Origin: B30-G6 sp963701385
Lineage (GTDB): Bacteria > Desulfobacterota > Desulfobacteria > Desulfobacterales > B30-G6
Assembly (NCBI GenBank): GCA_963701385.1
Contig: CAVOZW010000021.1
Location: 1 to 64,000 of the forward strand
DNA length: 64,000 bases
Reading direction: 5' to 3'
The notes under the pieces were generated by a model, which saw only the letters and a list, made by a program, of their open reading frames with translations, was not told where the DNA came from and ran no database searches. The translations under genes and the position numbers were made by a program. Numbering within the stretch: the first letter of the stretch is position 1; every line of letters begins with the position of its first letter. This document shows positions 20,301-27,828 of this stretch, piece by piece.

Positions 20301-21577
20301 GTATCTCCTTGAAAATGACCCATGGCACCCAGGAAGAAATCGAACATATTTGGGCCGCCGTCGAGGCTCAGGCCACGCCAGAAAAAGATCCCCGAGCCAA
20401 TAAAAGAAAACCACCAAGGGCTCAAAATGACAGCCAAGACATATTCGATCGGAACCGGCTAGAAGAATTCGCTTTTGGCAAGCCTTCGCGGGCCTTTGGA
20501 GACCCCTATCGGGAATTTGACAGCCAGCGGTTTATTGCCAGGTTGCCCAGACCGCCCTATCTGTTCATGGACCGGGTGGTTGCGGTCGAGCCTGAACCCT
20601 GGGTATTGAAACCCGATGGCTGGATCGAATCCGAGTTGGATATGGATGCGGGTGACTGGTTTTTCCGGGCCAACCGTACACCAAGACTGCCATTGTGTGC
20701 GCTGAATGAAATTGCGCTGCAACCCTGCGGCTGGCTGGCGGCGTACATGGGGTCTGCATTGCGAAGTAAAAAAGATCTCAGGTTCCGAAACCTGGGCGGT
20801 ACGGCTGAACTCAGCCGGGACGTGTCTGCAAAAAAAGGGACCCTGACCACGCGTGCGCGAATGACCCAAGTGTCTGAAGCCGGTGACATGATCATCGAAC
20901 ACTTTGATTTCCAGGTGCTGCAATCAGGCAAGATGATCTATCAGGGAGGCACCCATTTCGGTTTTTTCACCCCCAAGGCTTTGGCGGACCAGGTGGGGTT
21001 GCAGCAGATCGATATGTCGCGATATGCCATACCCGCGGATTCGGCCACCGGCAAAAGGATCGCGATGCCGAATCATGAACCTGCGACGCCGGACGACATT
21101 TCCGGTCATATCCATGAAAATGCGGTGCTGCCGGGACGGGCCATACGCATGATCGATTCTATCGATGCCTATTTCCCGAAAGGGGGCCCCCATGGCTGCG
21201 GTATCGTCAAAGCCTCCAAGAAAGTTTTACCCGAGGAATGGTTTTTCAAGGCCCATTTTATGGGTGACCCGGTCTGCCCCGGCTCTCTTGGTCTTGAATC
21301 TCTGATTCAGGTGTTGAAGGTGATGGCCCTGGATCGTTGGCCGCATCTGGCAGCCGATCACTGTTTTAGCCTGGCATCGGACAGCCATCATCGTTGGACC
21401 TATCGTGGACAAATAACCCCTGATAACAGGCGGATCGAGCTTCTGGCCGTGGTGACGAAGGTCCTGGAAAAGCCATTTCCCACGCTGACCGCCGACAGCC
21501 TGTTAACCGTGGACGGATTGCCTATTTATCATATGGAAAACTTTACAATAAGGCTGGAACCGGTCGCTCATAGGTGA
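17273..21577 (+). CDS. Pfa-type acyltransferase plus tandem FabA-like dehydratase domains (AT-psiDH-DH-psiDH-DH)
   Basis: Intact 1,434-codon frame. Residues about 140-430 are an acyltransferase: FVFPGSGNHYIGMG, GYSLGE with the nucleophile near 240, and TVHCDAVNP with the likely catalytic His. A linker at 480-650 has no ACP serine motif. Four hotdog domains follow: 663-806 (LDGNRAP, catalytic His lost), 870-1015 (CHFVDDMVMPG, active), 1093-1232 (RANRTP, His lost) and 1289-1428 (AHFMGDPVCPG, active). That inactive/active alternation matches the double-hotdog dehydratases of PfaC, which make the double bonds of PUFA chains. The true start may be GTG 17342, just after the KS-CLF stop, or this may be one protein with the upstream gene. 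oleA follows 15 bp downstream. Confidence 0.88.
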   Translation: MGTARMSCWREMRPKSRHDRLARVSLDRCRPLGYQSSGLFVIEGDNDKEILEGLESLWDQIQTGSSIGLPMEGIASAWYGKKGCRGIKKKALSLVVKDIHEAERDIHKAKRLVASGEKISAPGQANIFFAPEPLGASAGKAFVFPGSGNHYIGMGRDMGIQWPSILRQMDAETRQLKRQMIPERFIPYRMSWEKQWEVQALRQIHADALFAIFGQVMHGCVTARLTQQFMAQPEAVIGYSLGETAGLIAMGAWKGQDHLLNRMLASPLFKTELTGPCRSIRRAWDIDPEKPFEWQVVAVDRAADEVMNVIQRYPMTRLLIVNSPGESVIGGEKASIDTVVRTLNSHAVALDGVVTVHCDAVNPVKQDYRQLHLHPVESPGNIDFYSCAWGQVYDLTRENAAASILDQAIKGFDFTRTIRQAYEDGIRVFIEMGPRASCTRMIQQTLAGSPHLAVAVSRGDDNEYLSLLRMLGALSAERVRVDLDKLYGNTAYPHEIKSLYDAPSTKPTVMAKTETRNQIRIPVGNQAPFPAAPPSRPDHTVVDSDPESLSKDVLNQMAREIIQSVQDNAQASADAHTRFLEISTQMTRGYEEAMALQARLLAPQMAPNDDRGAKATGIVKHPIATVTPLYSRRDCLAFATGSVASVFGPEFAVVDTYKARVRLPDEPLMLVDRVVSLVGEKLSLGSGRIVTEHDVLPGAWYLDGNRAPACISVEAGQADLFLSSYLGIDHVVKGQRTYRLLDACVTFFRGLPHPGETIRYEIEIERFVRQGETHLFFFKFKGYIEDKLLIQMKDGCAGFFTEAEVRNSGGIVKRKAIRQREKDGDTPVWRHPAPVSIEAFNANALDALRSGRLGDAFGPAFQGKILSPSLWLPHGRMHLIDRVLDFDPYGGAFGKGMIRAEADVHADDWYLTCHFVDDMVMPGTLMYECCAHALRIFLQRIGWISEKKDACYEPVVGVESVLKCRGPVTPETRHVVYEIEIKTMGYGPEPYAIADAHMFADGAYIVSFDSISLKMTHGTQEEIEHIWAAVEAQATPEKDPRANKRKPPRAQNDSQDIFDRNRLEEFAFGKPSRAFGDPYREFDSQRFIARLPRPPYLFMDRVVAVEPEPWVLKPDGWIESELDMDAGDWFFRANRTPRLPLCALNEIALQPCGWLAAYMGSALRSKKDLRFRNLGGTAELSRDVSAKKGTLTTRARMTQVSEAGDMIIEHFDFQVLQSGKMIYQGGTHFGFFTPKALADQVGLQQIDMSRYAIPADSATGKRIAMPNHEPATPDDISGHIHENAVLPGRAIRMIDSIDAYFPKGGPHGCGIVKASKKVLPEEWFFKAHFMGDPVCPGSLGLESLIQVLKVMALDRWPHLAADHCFSLASDSHHRWTYRGQITPDNRRIELLAVVTKVLEKPFPTLTADSLLTVDGLPIYHMENFTIRLEPVAHR

Positions 21578-21592
21578 TAGGTCAATGAACAA

Positions 21593-22633
21593 ATGAAATA
21601 CTCGCACGTCAACATAGCCTCTTTTGGATATGAACTGCCACCCAATGTGGTAACATCGGCGGATCTGGAAAAGCGCCTGGCGCCGCTTTACGAGACCCTT
21701 CACTTTCAGAAGGGACAGTTGGAAGCCCTCACGGGTATTCGCGAAAGAAGGTTCTGGGACCCCGGATTCCGGATGGCCCAGGGAGCTATTCTGGCGGGAG
21801 AAAAGGCCATTGCAGCAGCCGGCATCGATCCCCAATCGATCCAGATGCTGGTGTACGGCGGGGTATGCCGCGACAACCTGGAACCGGCCACCGCCTGTGC
21901 CGTATCCAACGACCTGGGGCTGGGACCGGACACGCTGATTTACGATGTATCCAATGCATGTCTCGGCATTTTGAACGGCATGGTTCAGGTGGCAAATGCC
22001 ATCGAACTCGGTCAGATATCAGCCGGACTGGTGGTATCCTGTGAATCGGCTCGTGAGATCGTCGACAGCACCATCGAGAGAATGTTGACATCCGGCAACA
22101 TGGATGTATTCAAGCAGACAGTTGCAACGCTTACTGGTGGTTCGGGCGCGGTTGCTGTGCTGCTGACCGATGCGTCCCTGTCGGATCAAAACCACCGACT
22201 TCTGGGAGGTGTCTATCGGAGCGCCAGCGAATATCATCACCTTTGCACCTGGGGGCCTGACAGTGGTATATCCGCTGTGGGAACCCAGGTCATGAACACG
22301 GATTCCGTAAGGGTATTGAAACACGGCGTGGCGCTGGGCATAGAGACATACCGGGCATTCCGCCAGACTCTCGAGCTTCGCGACGATCAACCAGACAAGA
22401 CCGTCTGCCACCAGGTCGGATCGACCCATCAGGATACGATCTTGAAGTCCATCGGTATTCCCAGACAGCGAGATTTTGCAACATACCCCTATCTGGGCAA
22501 TATCGGAACCGTATCCCTGCCCATCACAGCTGCCATCGCTGCCGAGCGCGATTTTTTCAAAGCCAATGACCTGGTGGGGATGCTGGGCATCGGCAGCGGA
22601 TTGAACTGCTTGATGCTGGGGATTGCTTGGTAG
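21593..22633 (+). CDS. oleA: OleA, acyl-CoA head-to-head condensing thiolase
   Basis: 346-residue thiolase-fold enzyme that performs non-decarboxylative Claisen condensation of two fatty acyl thioesters to a beta-keto acid, the first step of long-chain olefin synthesis. Active-site pattern: VSNACLGILNG with Cys123, VCHQVGSTHQD with His273, YLGNIGTVSLP with Asn303. CRDNLEPATAC holds Glu97, the residue OleA uses from the partner subunit as general base and which FabH lacks; this separates it from FabH. It begins 15 bp after the dehydratase gene, so the acyl synthase and the condensing enzyme are probably on one transcript. Its substrate could be an acyl chain made by that synthase. Confidence 0.92.
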   Translation: MKYSHVNIASFGYELPPNVVTSADLEKRLAPLYETLHFQKGQLEALTGIRERRFWDPGFRMAQGAILAGEKAIAAAGIDPQSIQMLVYGGVCRDNLEPATACAVSNDLGLGPDTLIYDVSNACLGILNGMVQVANAIELGQISAGLVVSCESAREIVDSTIERMLTSGNMDVFKQTVATLTGGSGAVAVLLTDASLSDQNHRLLGGVYRSASEYHHLCTWGPDSGISAVGTQVMNTDSVRVLKHGVALGIETYRAFRQTLELRDDQPDKTVCHQVGSTHQDTILKSIGIPRQRDFATYPYLGNIGTVSLPITAAIAAERDFFKANDLVGMLGIGSGLNCLMLGIAW

Positions 22634-22671
22634 AAAATAGATAGCAGGAGACAGGAGACAGAATACAGAAG

Positions 22672-22784
22672 GCTGTTAGGCTATAGACTATTAGACTATT
22701 AGCAGCCTAACAGCCTAACAGCCTAACAGCCTAACAGCCTAACAGCCTAACAGCCTAATAGTCTAACAGCCTAACTAAGCCTAA
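22672..22784 (+). repeat. Octanucleotide tandem array CAGCCTAA with flanking inverted copies
   Basis: Seven perfect copies of CAGCCTAA run from 22703 to 22758, followed by TAGTCTAA, one more CAGCCTAA and a degenerate CTAAGCCTAA. The left flank (GGCTGTTAGGCT at 22672-22683 and TTAGACTATT at 22691-22700) is the inverse of words in the right half (AGCCTAACAGCC; AATAGTCTAA at 22757-22766), so the RNA could fold. It sits in the 160-bp gap between oleA and oleB. Copy-number change here would alter spacing but no reading frame. Confidence 0.9.
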
Positions 22785-22793
22785 TTAATCATT

Positions 22794-23708
22794 ATGTCAC
22801 GCAAACCCATCGATATATCTCCCTTTCGACATTTGTACCCTTTTGATTCCCATTTCCTGGACATCAACGGGTTCAAGTATCACTATGTGGACGAAGGCGC
22901 CGGTTCACCCGTCATCATGGTTCACGGAAATCCGACCTGGTCATTTTACTATCGGCAGCTCGTTCAGGCACTTTCCCCACAATTCCGGGCCATCGCTTTG
23001 GATCATATCGGTTGCGGCTTGTCCGACAAACCCCCTGCAGATACATACGATTACACCCTTGACCGCCGGATCAGCGATCTGGAGCAATTCATCCGTCATT
23101 TGGCGTTAAAGGACAAATTGACGCTGGTGCTTCACGATTGGGGCGGCATGATCGGCATGGCTTTTGCCCTCAGGCACTTGGACAGGCTAGATAAGATAAT
23201 CCTGTTCAACAGCGCAGCTTTTTTCCCACCCCGGGGCCGTTCCCTGCCCTTGAGGTTGAAGCTGCTTCGACATGTCAAACCCTTTGCAAGGGTGGCGGTT
23301 CTGGGATGCAACGCTTTTGTCCGCAGTGCCCTGTTCATGGCAACGGCCAAAAGATTGTCACGGGACGTGCGATCCGGGTTATTGGCGCCTTATAATTGCT
23401 GGCAGAATCGAATTGCAACCCTCAAGTTCGTGGAAGACATCCCTCTCACACCGGATGATCCAAGTTTTGAGACGGTGAAAAGGGTACAGAGCGAATTGCA
23501 TCTGCTCAGAAAAATACCCATGCTTATCTGTTGGGGTATGAAAGACTTTGTCTTTACCAAGGAGTATCTCGTTGAATGGCGTCATCGTTTTCCAGACGCC
23601 CGAGTGCATACCTTCGAGGATGCCGGTCATTATGTTCTGGAGGATGCCGCAGAGACGGTCATTGACCACATCCGTCAATTCATGCTAAAAGACAGCGTAG
23701 AAAAATGA
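22794..23708 (+). CDS. oleB: OleB, alpha/beta-hydrolase beta-lactone decarboxylase
   Basis: 304-residue alpha/beta-hydrolase of the haloalkane-dehalogenase-like group. In the Ole pathway OleB opens the cis-beta-lactone made by OleC and releases CO2 and a cis-olefin. Motifs: VHGNPTWSF (44-51, oxyanion loop), LHDWGGMIG with Asp115 as nucleophile where typical esterases have Ser, and FEDAGHYVLED with His279. Asp in place of Ser agrees with the OleB/dehalogenase chemistry. A stand-alone haloalkane dehalogenase would look similar; the adjacent oleA, oleC and oleD decide the call. It starts just after the octanucleotide array, with no strong ribosome-binding site visible. Confidence 0.88.
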   Translation: MSRKPIDISPFRHLYPFDSHFLDINGFKYHYVDEGAGSPVIMVHGNPTWSFYYRQLVQALSPQFRAIALDHIGCGLSDKPPADTYDYTLDRRISDLEQFIRHLALKDKLTLVLHDWGGMIGMAFALRHLDRLDKIILFNSAAFFPPRGRSLPLRLKLLRHVKPFARVAVLGCNAFVRSALFMATAKRLSRDVRSGLLAPYNCWQNRIATLKFVEDIPLTPDDPSFETVKRVQSELHLLRKIPMLICWGMKDFVFTKEYLVEWRHRFPDARVHTFEDAGHYVLEDAAETVIDHIRQFMLKDSVEK

Positions 23709-23745
23709 GTGATAACTTAAAATCTGACACCTTGGTTTATTATCT

Positions 23746-25413
23746 ATGCCCGATGCATTTTCAGACGATAAAACGGTAAACGTGGCTTCCCTGCTTCGAG
23801 AAATGGCGCTCAGGCAGCCCTACACGCGGGCGGTGGTTTGCCCGCTGCGACAGAACCGGGACAAAAGAATCGCCTACACGCACCTCACCTTCAGACAGCT
23901 GGACAGGGAGTCGGATTGCTTGGCGCGCGGCCTCCTTCGCCATGGTATCAAGCGCGGAACCCGGACCATTCTGATGGTAAAGCCAAGCCTCGAATTTTTT
24001 GCCCTGATCTTTGCCCTTTTCAAAGCCGGCGCGGTGCCCGTGGTGGTGGATCCGGGTATGGGAATCAAGCGAATGCTCAACTGTCTGTCAGAGAGCAAGG
24101 CCACCGCTTTTATCGGCATACCCCTGGCCCAGGCATTGCGTGTGTTCGCCCCGCGCTATTTCCAAACAATAAATGTATCCATAACGGTCGGCAAGCGATG
24201 GTTTTGGGGCGGTCTCAGGTTCGAGGATCTTCGTCGAACACCCTGGAAACCGCTTCCCATGGCAAATACCCAGCAGGACGAAACAGCAGCGATTCTCTTT
24301 ACCACCGGCAGCACCGGCCCGGCCAAGGGCGTTGTCTATACCCACGGCATCTTCGATGCCCAGGTTCGACATATCAAAGCCAGATTTGACATTGCTCCCG
24401 GGGAAATCGATTTGCCGACATTCCCCTTGTTTGCACTGTTCGATCCAGCCCTGGGAATGACCGCCGTGATCCCCGACATGGACCCCACCAAACCGGCGCA
24501 GGTGAACCCTGAGCGCATCATCGAGCTGATTCTGAACCATGGTGTAACCAATATGTTTGCATCGCCGGCACTGCTCAATCGAGTCGGGCGCTACGGCCGA
24601 AGGCACAACATCAAGCTGCCCTCATTGAAACGCGTCATTTCGGCCGGTGCACCGGCATTGCCCGAAAATCTCGAGCGTTTCAGTCATATGCTGGAACCGG
24701 AAACCGAAATATTTCCAGGGTATGGAGCCACCGAAGCCATGCCTGTGTCTGTCATGGGAAGTCATGAAATATTACAAAAGACGCGCCAGTTGAGTGAACA
24801 GGGATATGGGATATGTGTCGGTCGGGTCTTGCCGGGTCTGAAAGTACGCATCATCCGCATCAGTGACGATGCAATCCCGCAGTGGTCCGATGATCTGGTG
24901 CTTCCGGACGGTGAAATCGGTGAGATCACGGTCAAAGGTGATCTGGTAACCCATCGCTATTTTGAAAGGAAACGGGATGACTTATTTTCCAAGATACAAG
25001 ATAGCACCCGTATGTGGCACCGCATGGGAGATCTTGGCTGGATCGATACGGAAAAACGACTCTGGTTTTGCGGAAGGAAAAGCCACCGCATCATAACACC
25101 GACCCAGACATTGTTTACCATTCCTTGCGAGGCGATTTTTAATCGCCATGCGCACGTTTTCAGAAGTGCCTTGGTGGGGGTAAGACCACGGCCCAAGCAA
25201 AAACCGGTTATATGCATTGAACTGGAAAAGACCGGCCAGAAGAAAAACAAACGCAAGATTACCGAAGAACTGCTGGAACTCGCCAAAACGTCCGTCCTCA
25301 CCCAGGATATCGATACCATTCTATATCACAAGGCATTTCCAGTGGACATACGGCACAATTCAAAAATATTCCGTGAGAAGCTGGCGATCTGGGCCGCAGC
25401 CAGGGTGCGGTGA
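23746..25413 (+). CDS. oleC: OleC, AMP-dependent beta-lactone synthetase
   Basis: 555-residue ANL-superfamily adenylating enzyme. OleC activates the beta-hydroxy acid from OleD with ATP and closes it to a cis-beta-lactone. The phosphate-binding loop LFTTGSTGPAKGVVYTH is at about 183-199, GYGATEAMPVS is the A5 motif near 325, and MGDLGWIDTEKRLWFCGRKS near 427-446 is the A7/A8 hinge. The family's usual C-terminal catalytic lysine region is short (RHNSKIFREKLA). It follows oleB by 37 bp. General fatty acyl-CoA ligases share the fold, but the alpha/beta-hydrolase and dehydrogenase neighbours support OleC. Confidence 0.88.
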   Translation: MPDAFSDDKTVNVASLLREMALRQPYTRAVVCPLRQNRDKRIAYTHLTFRQLDRESDCLARGLLRHGIKRGTRTILMVKPSLEFFALIFALFKAGAVPVVVDPGMGIKRMLNCLSESKATAFIGIPLAQALRVFAPRYFQTINVSITVGKRWFWGGLRFEDLRRTPWKPLPMANTQQDETAAILFTTGSTGPAKGVVYTHGIFDAQVRHIKARFDIAPGEIDLPTFPLFALFDPALGMTAVIPDMDPTKPAQVNPERIIELILNHGVTNMFASPALLNRVGRYGRRHNIKLPSLKRVISAGAPALPENLERFSHMLEPETEIFPGYGATEAMPVSVMGSHEILQKTRQLSEQGYGICVGRVLPGLKVRIIRISDDAIPQWSDDLVLPDGEIGEITVKGDLVTHRYFERKRDDLFSKIQDSTRMWHRMGDLGWIDTEKRLWFCGRKSHRIITPTQTLFTIPCEAIFNRHAHVFRSALVGVRPRPKQKPVICIELEKTGQKKNKRKITEELLELAKTSVLTQDIDTILYHKAFPVDIRHNSKIFREKLAIWAAARVR

Positions 25414-25442
25414 ATGGCGCCGAAGGTTTTTTTAGGGGTGCA

Positions 25443-25456
25443 GGGGGCTTGCCCCC
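25443..25456 (+). repeat. GC-rich hairpin between oleC and oleD
   Basis: Perfect inverted repeat GGGGGC-TT-GCCCCC in the 85-bp gap between oleC and oleD. It is followed by GCGGTTGTTCTTTC, a poor T-tract, so termination would be weak at best. Effects on 3' mRNA stability or partial attenuation before oleD are possible. It may also be a copy of a dispersed repeat. Confidence 0.6.
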
Positions 25457-25498
25457 GCGGTTGTTCTTTCGATATATTTTGATGGGGATTAACCATAA

Positions 25499-26536
25499 AT
25501 GATGTCGACAATGGCGGTCAATATTTCTTCTCTGAAAAACGCACGGGTTCTGGTGACGGGCGGCGGTGGGTTTTTGGGCCAAGCGATTATCAGGCGCCTG
25601 TTGGCTTACACGCCAACAATCCGCTCCTTGAGCCGCAACCGCTATCCGGAACTCGATGCGCTCGGCGTCACGCAGGTACAAGGGGATATCAGTGATCCGC
25701 TTGCAGTGAAACAGGCCTGTCAGGACCGGGATATCGTCTTTCATGTGGCGGCAAAAACCGGTGGCATGTGGGGTCCCTATCGAGGATTTTATGAGACCAA
25801 TGTTGTCGGTACCCGTCACATGCTAGAAACGTGTCAACAGCAAGGCCTTCGCTATTTGGTTTTTACCAGTTCGCCCAGTGTGGTCTATGACGGGGATGCC
25901 GATGTGATGGGTGTGGACGAGTCCGCCCCCTACCCCGAGCGCTATCAAACCTATTATCAGGAAACCAAAGCCATTGCAGAGCGCCTGGTCGTTCAGGCTT
26001 CGGCACCCCCCTCTCTCAACACCATCGTGCTGAGACCCCACCTGATCTGGGGACCGGGCGACACACATTTTGTGCCTAGAATTATCAAACAGGCCAAATC
26101 ACTCAGACGGGTCGGTGACGGGAAAAATCGCATCGATACCACCTACATCGAGAATGCCGCCCAGGCGCATATCCTTGCGGCTGAAAGATTACTCGAAAAC
26201 AGTCGCCTTTCTGGCAACATCTATTTTATCAGCCAGGGAGAGCCCGTTTATTTGTGGGACATGGTCAATCATATTCTGGCAGCTGCCGGGAAAAAACCGG
26301 TCACCAAGACGATACCCCGGCGTCTGGCCTATGCCATCGGCTGGCTTATGGAAGGACTTTACAAGGGCTTAAACATTCGATCCGAGCCCCGAATGACACG
26401 TTTTCTTGCCAACGAACTGGCACGGCATCACTGGTTCGACATCAGCGCCGCCAGAAAAGATCTGGGTTATGTGCCGGAGGTGTCCATGGTTGACGGATTG
26501 AAGCAACTCAAAACATGGATGGAAACATGCAATTGA
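25499..26536 (+). CDS. oleD: OleD, NAD(P)H-dependent beta-keto acid reductase
   Basis: 345-residue extended short-chain dehydrogenase/epimerase-fold protein. OleD reduces the beta-keto acid from OleA to a beta-hydroxy acid. VLVTGGGGFLGQAIIRRLL near residues 17-35 is the Rossmann nucleotide motif (GxxGFLG), FTSSPSVVYDG holds the catalytic Ser, and TYYQETKAIAER holds the YxxxK pair near 152-156. 3-beta-hydroxysteroid dehydrogenase/isomerase proteins look alike, which is how OleD is often annotated; the oleABC context makes OleD the best call. Its 3' end overlaps the possible start of the PocR gene. Confidence 0.88.
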   Translation: MMSTMAVNISSLKNARVLVTGGGGFLGQAIIRRLLAYTPTIRSLSRNRYPELDALGVTQVQGDISDPLAVKQACQDRDIVFHVAAKTGGMWGPYRGFYETNVVGTRHMLETCQQQGLRYLVFTSSPSVVYDGDADVMGVDESAPYPERYQTYYQETKAIAERLVVQASAPPSLNTIVLRPHLIWGPGDTHFVPRIIKQAKSLRRVGDGKNRIDTTYIENAAQAHILAAERLLENSRLSGNIYFISQGEPVYLWDMVNHILAAAGKKPVTKTIPRRLAYAIGWLMEGLYKGLNIRSEPRMTRFLANELARHHWFDISAARKDLGYVPEVSMVDGLKQLKTWMETCN

Positions 26537-27057
26537 CAGACCTGCTGCCGGTAGACGAATGGATGAAGCTGGAGAAAGAGATCCATGCACGATATGGGTT
26601 GGACACCAATGTGTTCAACACGGACGGTATCCGGATTACACCTTATAAATCATGGGTGAACCGGATATGCCCCGCGATCAAGGCCACCGATAAGGGGCAA
26701 AGCTTTATTTGCGCAGTGGCGCACATGAACCTGGCTGTCATGGCCCGCAACAGCGGGCAGACGGTTGTCGAGGAGTGCGATGCCGGTATCGTCAAGATTG
26801 TGGTCCCGATATTTGTTGGCGATACGTTTGTCGGCGCTGTGGGAGCGTGTGGGAAATGCCTGGACGAAGGTGAGGTTGACGCATTTCTGATCAACAAGGT
26901 TACCGGGATCGCTGAAGAAAAAGTGGAAAGCCTGTCACAGAACATCGAGCGAATATCCGCTGAAACCATCACCACATTTACCGCAGACGTGGAAGCGAAA
27001 ATTCAGCAGATCGTTCAAGCATTTGAGGCGGATGATACACCCGGGCTAACAGGATAA
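26515..27057 (+). CDS. Stand-alone PocR ligand-binding domain protein
   Basis: Small cytosolic sensor-like protein (about 177-181 residues) consisting of a PocR domain, a PAS-related ligand pocket named after the propanediol regulator. Features: TDLLPVDEWMKLEKEIHARYGL, a Cys after NRI (NRICPAIK), CAVAHMNLAVMARN, VVEECDAGIVKIVVPIFVG and GAVGACGKCLDEGEVD, with several Cys that could bind metal or a cofactor. It ends in a predicted helix (about 150-180). No DNA-binding or output domain is attached. The more likely start is ATG 26527, since ATG 26515 lies inside oleD. It could be the sensory partner of the lipid operon or independent. Confidence 0.8.
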   Translation: MDGNMQLTDLLPVDEWMKLEKEIHARYGLDTNVFNTDGIRITPYKSWVNRICPAIKATDKGQSFICAVAHMNLAVMARNSGQTVVEECDAGIVKIVVPIFVGDTFVGAVGACGKCLDEGEVDAFLINKVTGIAEEKVESLSQNIERISAETITTFTADVEAKIQQIVQAFEADDTPGLTG

Positions 27058-27828
27058 CAGGGTTTCGTCTTTGAGCGTCGAACCGAATCGCTTGACGGCC
27101 TCTTCCACCGTAAAGGATTCTTTTTCTGTGCCACGGATGTCCAGTTGCACTTTGCCGCCATGCAACATGATCAGACGATTTCCATATTTGATGGCCTGTT
27201 CCATGTTGTGGGTCACCATGATGGCAGTGAGCTGATGCAGGTCGATGATTTCTGCCGTCAGGGTCATTACCCGAACGGCGGTCTTGGGATCGAGCGCAGC
27301 GGTGTGTTCGTCCAACAGCAGCAGTTTGGGGAGCGACAGGGTTGCCATCAGGAGCGTCAAGGACTGGCGTTGACCACCGGAAAGAAGGTTCACTGTCTGC
27401 TTCAAACGGTCCTCCAGACCCAATTTCATCTGTTTCAACAATCGAACGTAGTGCTCACGGCGGCTGCGCGTAACGCCCCACCGCAAGGTTCTCGCTTTTC
27501 CGCGCAGATCGGCCATCCCGAGATTTTCCTCGATACTCATCGAGGCAGCCGTTCCCATGAGCGGATCCTGAAAAATACGACCTAGATAGATTGCGCGTTT
27601 ATATTCCGGAAGACGGGTAACATTCAGTCCATCGATGAAAATATCGCCTTGATCCGGCAGGCAGGTTCCGGAGATCAGATTCAACAGGGTGGTCTTTCCC
27701 GCACCATTGCTGCCGATAACGGTGACAAAATCGCCTTTGCCCAGGGAGATATCGATATCGTCAATGGCGGCTTTTTCATCCGGAGTCCCGGCATTGAATA
27801 CTTTCCTGACACCTTTCAATTCCAGCAT
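27046..27828 (-). CDS. ABC importer ATPase (TrpZ-like)
   Basis: 260-residue ABC ATPase, energising the permease encoded immediately upstream. GSNGAGKTTLLNLISG (Walker A), LLSGGQRQSLTLLMATL (signature), LLLLDEHTAALDP (Walker B) and ITHN-like MVTHNMEQAI (H-loop) are all intact. The Walker B glutamate is followed by His-Thr-Ala, normal for this uncharacterised branch. Its start coincides with the permease stop (shared ATG/TGA region). Its 3' end overlaps the convergent PocR gene by 12 bp, leaving no room for a terminator between them. The substrate is unknown; the family is often annotated as tryptophan/tyrosine transport. Confidence 0.9.
   Translation of the reverse strand: MLELKGVRKVFNAGTPDEKAAIDDIDISLGKGDFVTVIGSNGAGKTTLLNLISGTCLPDQGDIFIDGLNVTRLPEYKRAIYLGRIFQDPLMGTAASMSIEENLGMADLRGKARTLRWGVTRSRREHYVRLLKQMKLGLEDRLKQTVNLLSGGQRQSLTLLMATLSLPKLLLLDEHTAALDPKTAVRVMTLTAEIIDLHQLTAIMVTHNMEQAIKYGNRLIMLHGGKVQLDIRGTEKESFTVEEAVKRFGSTLKDETLLSC

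Noticed and set aside
21593..22633. oleA considered as fabH (KASIII)
   Set aside because: The EPATAC glutamate, Cys-Leu-Gly active-site context and oleBCD neighbours fit OleA and not FabH.
22703..22774. Octamer array considered as a CRISPR
   Set aside because: Units are contiguous 8-mers without spacers and no cas genes are near.
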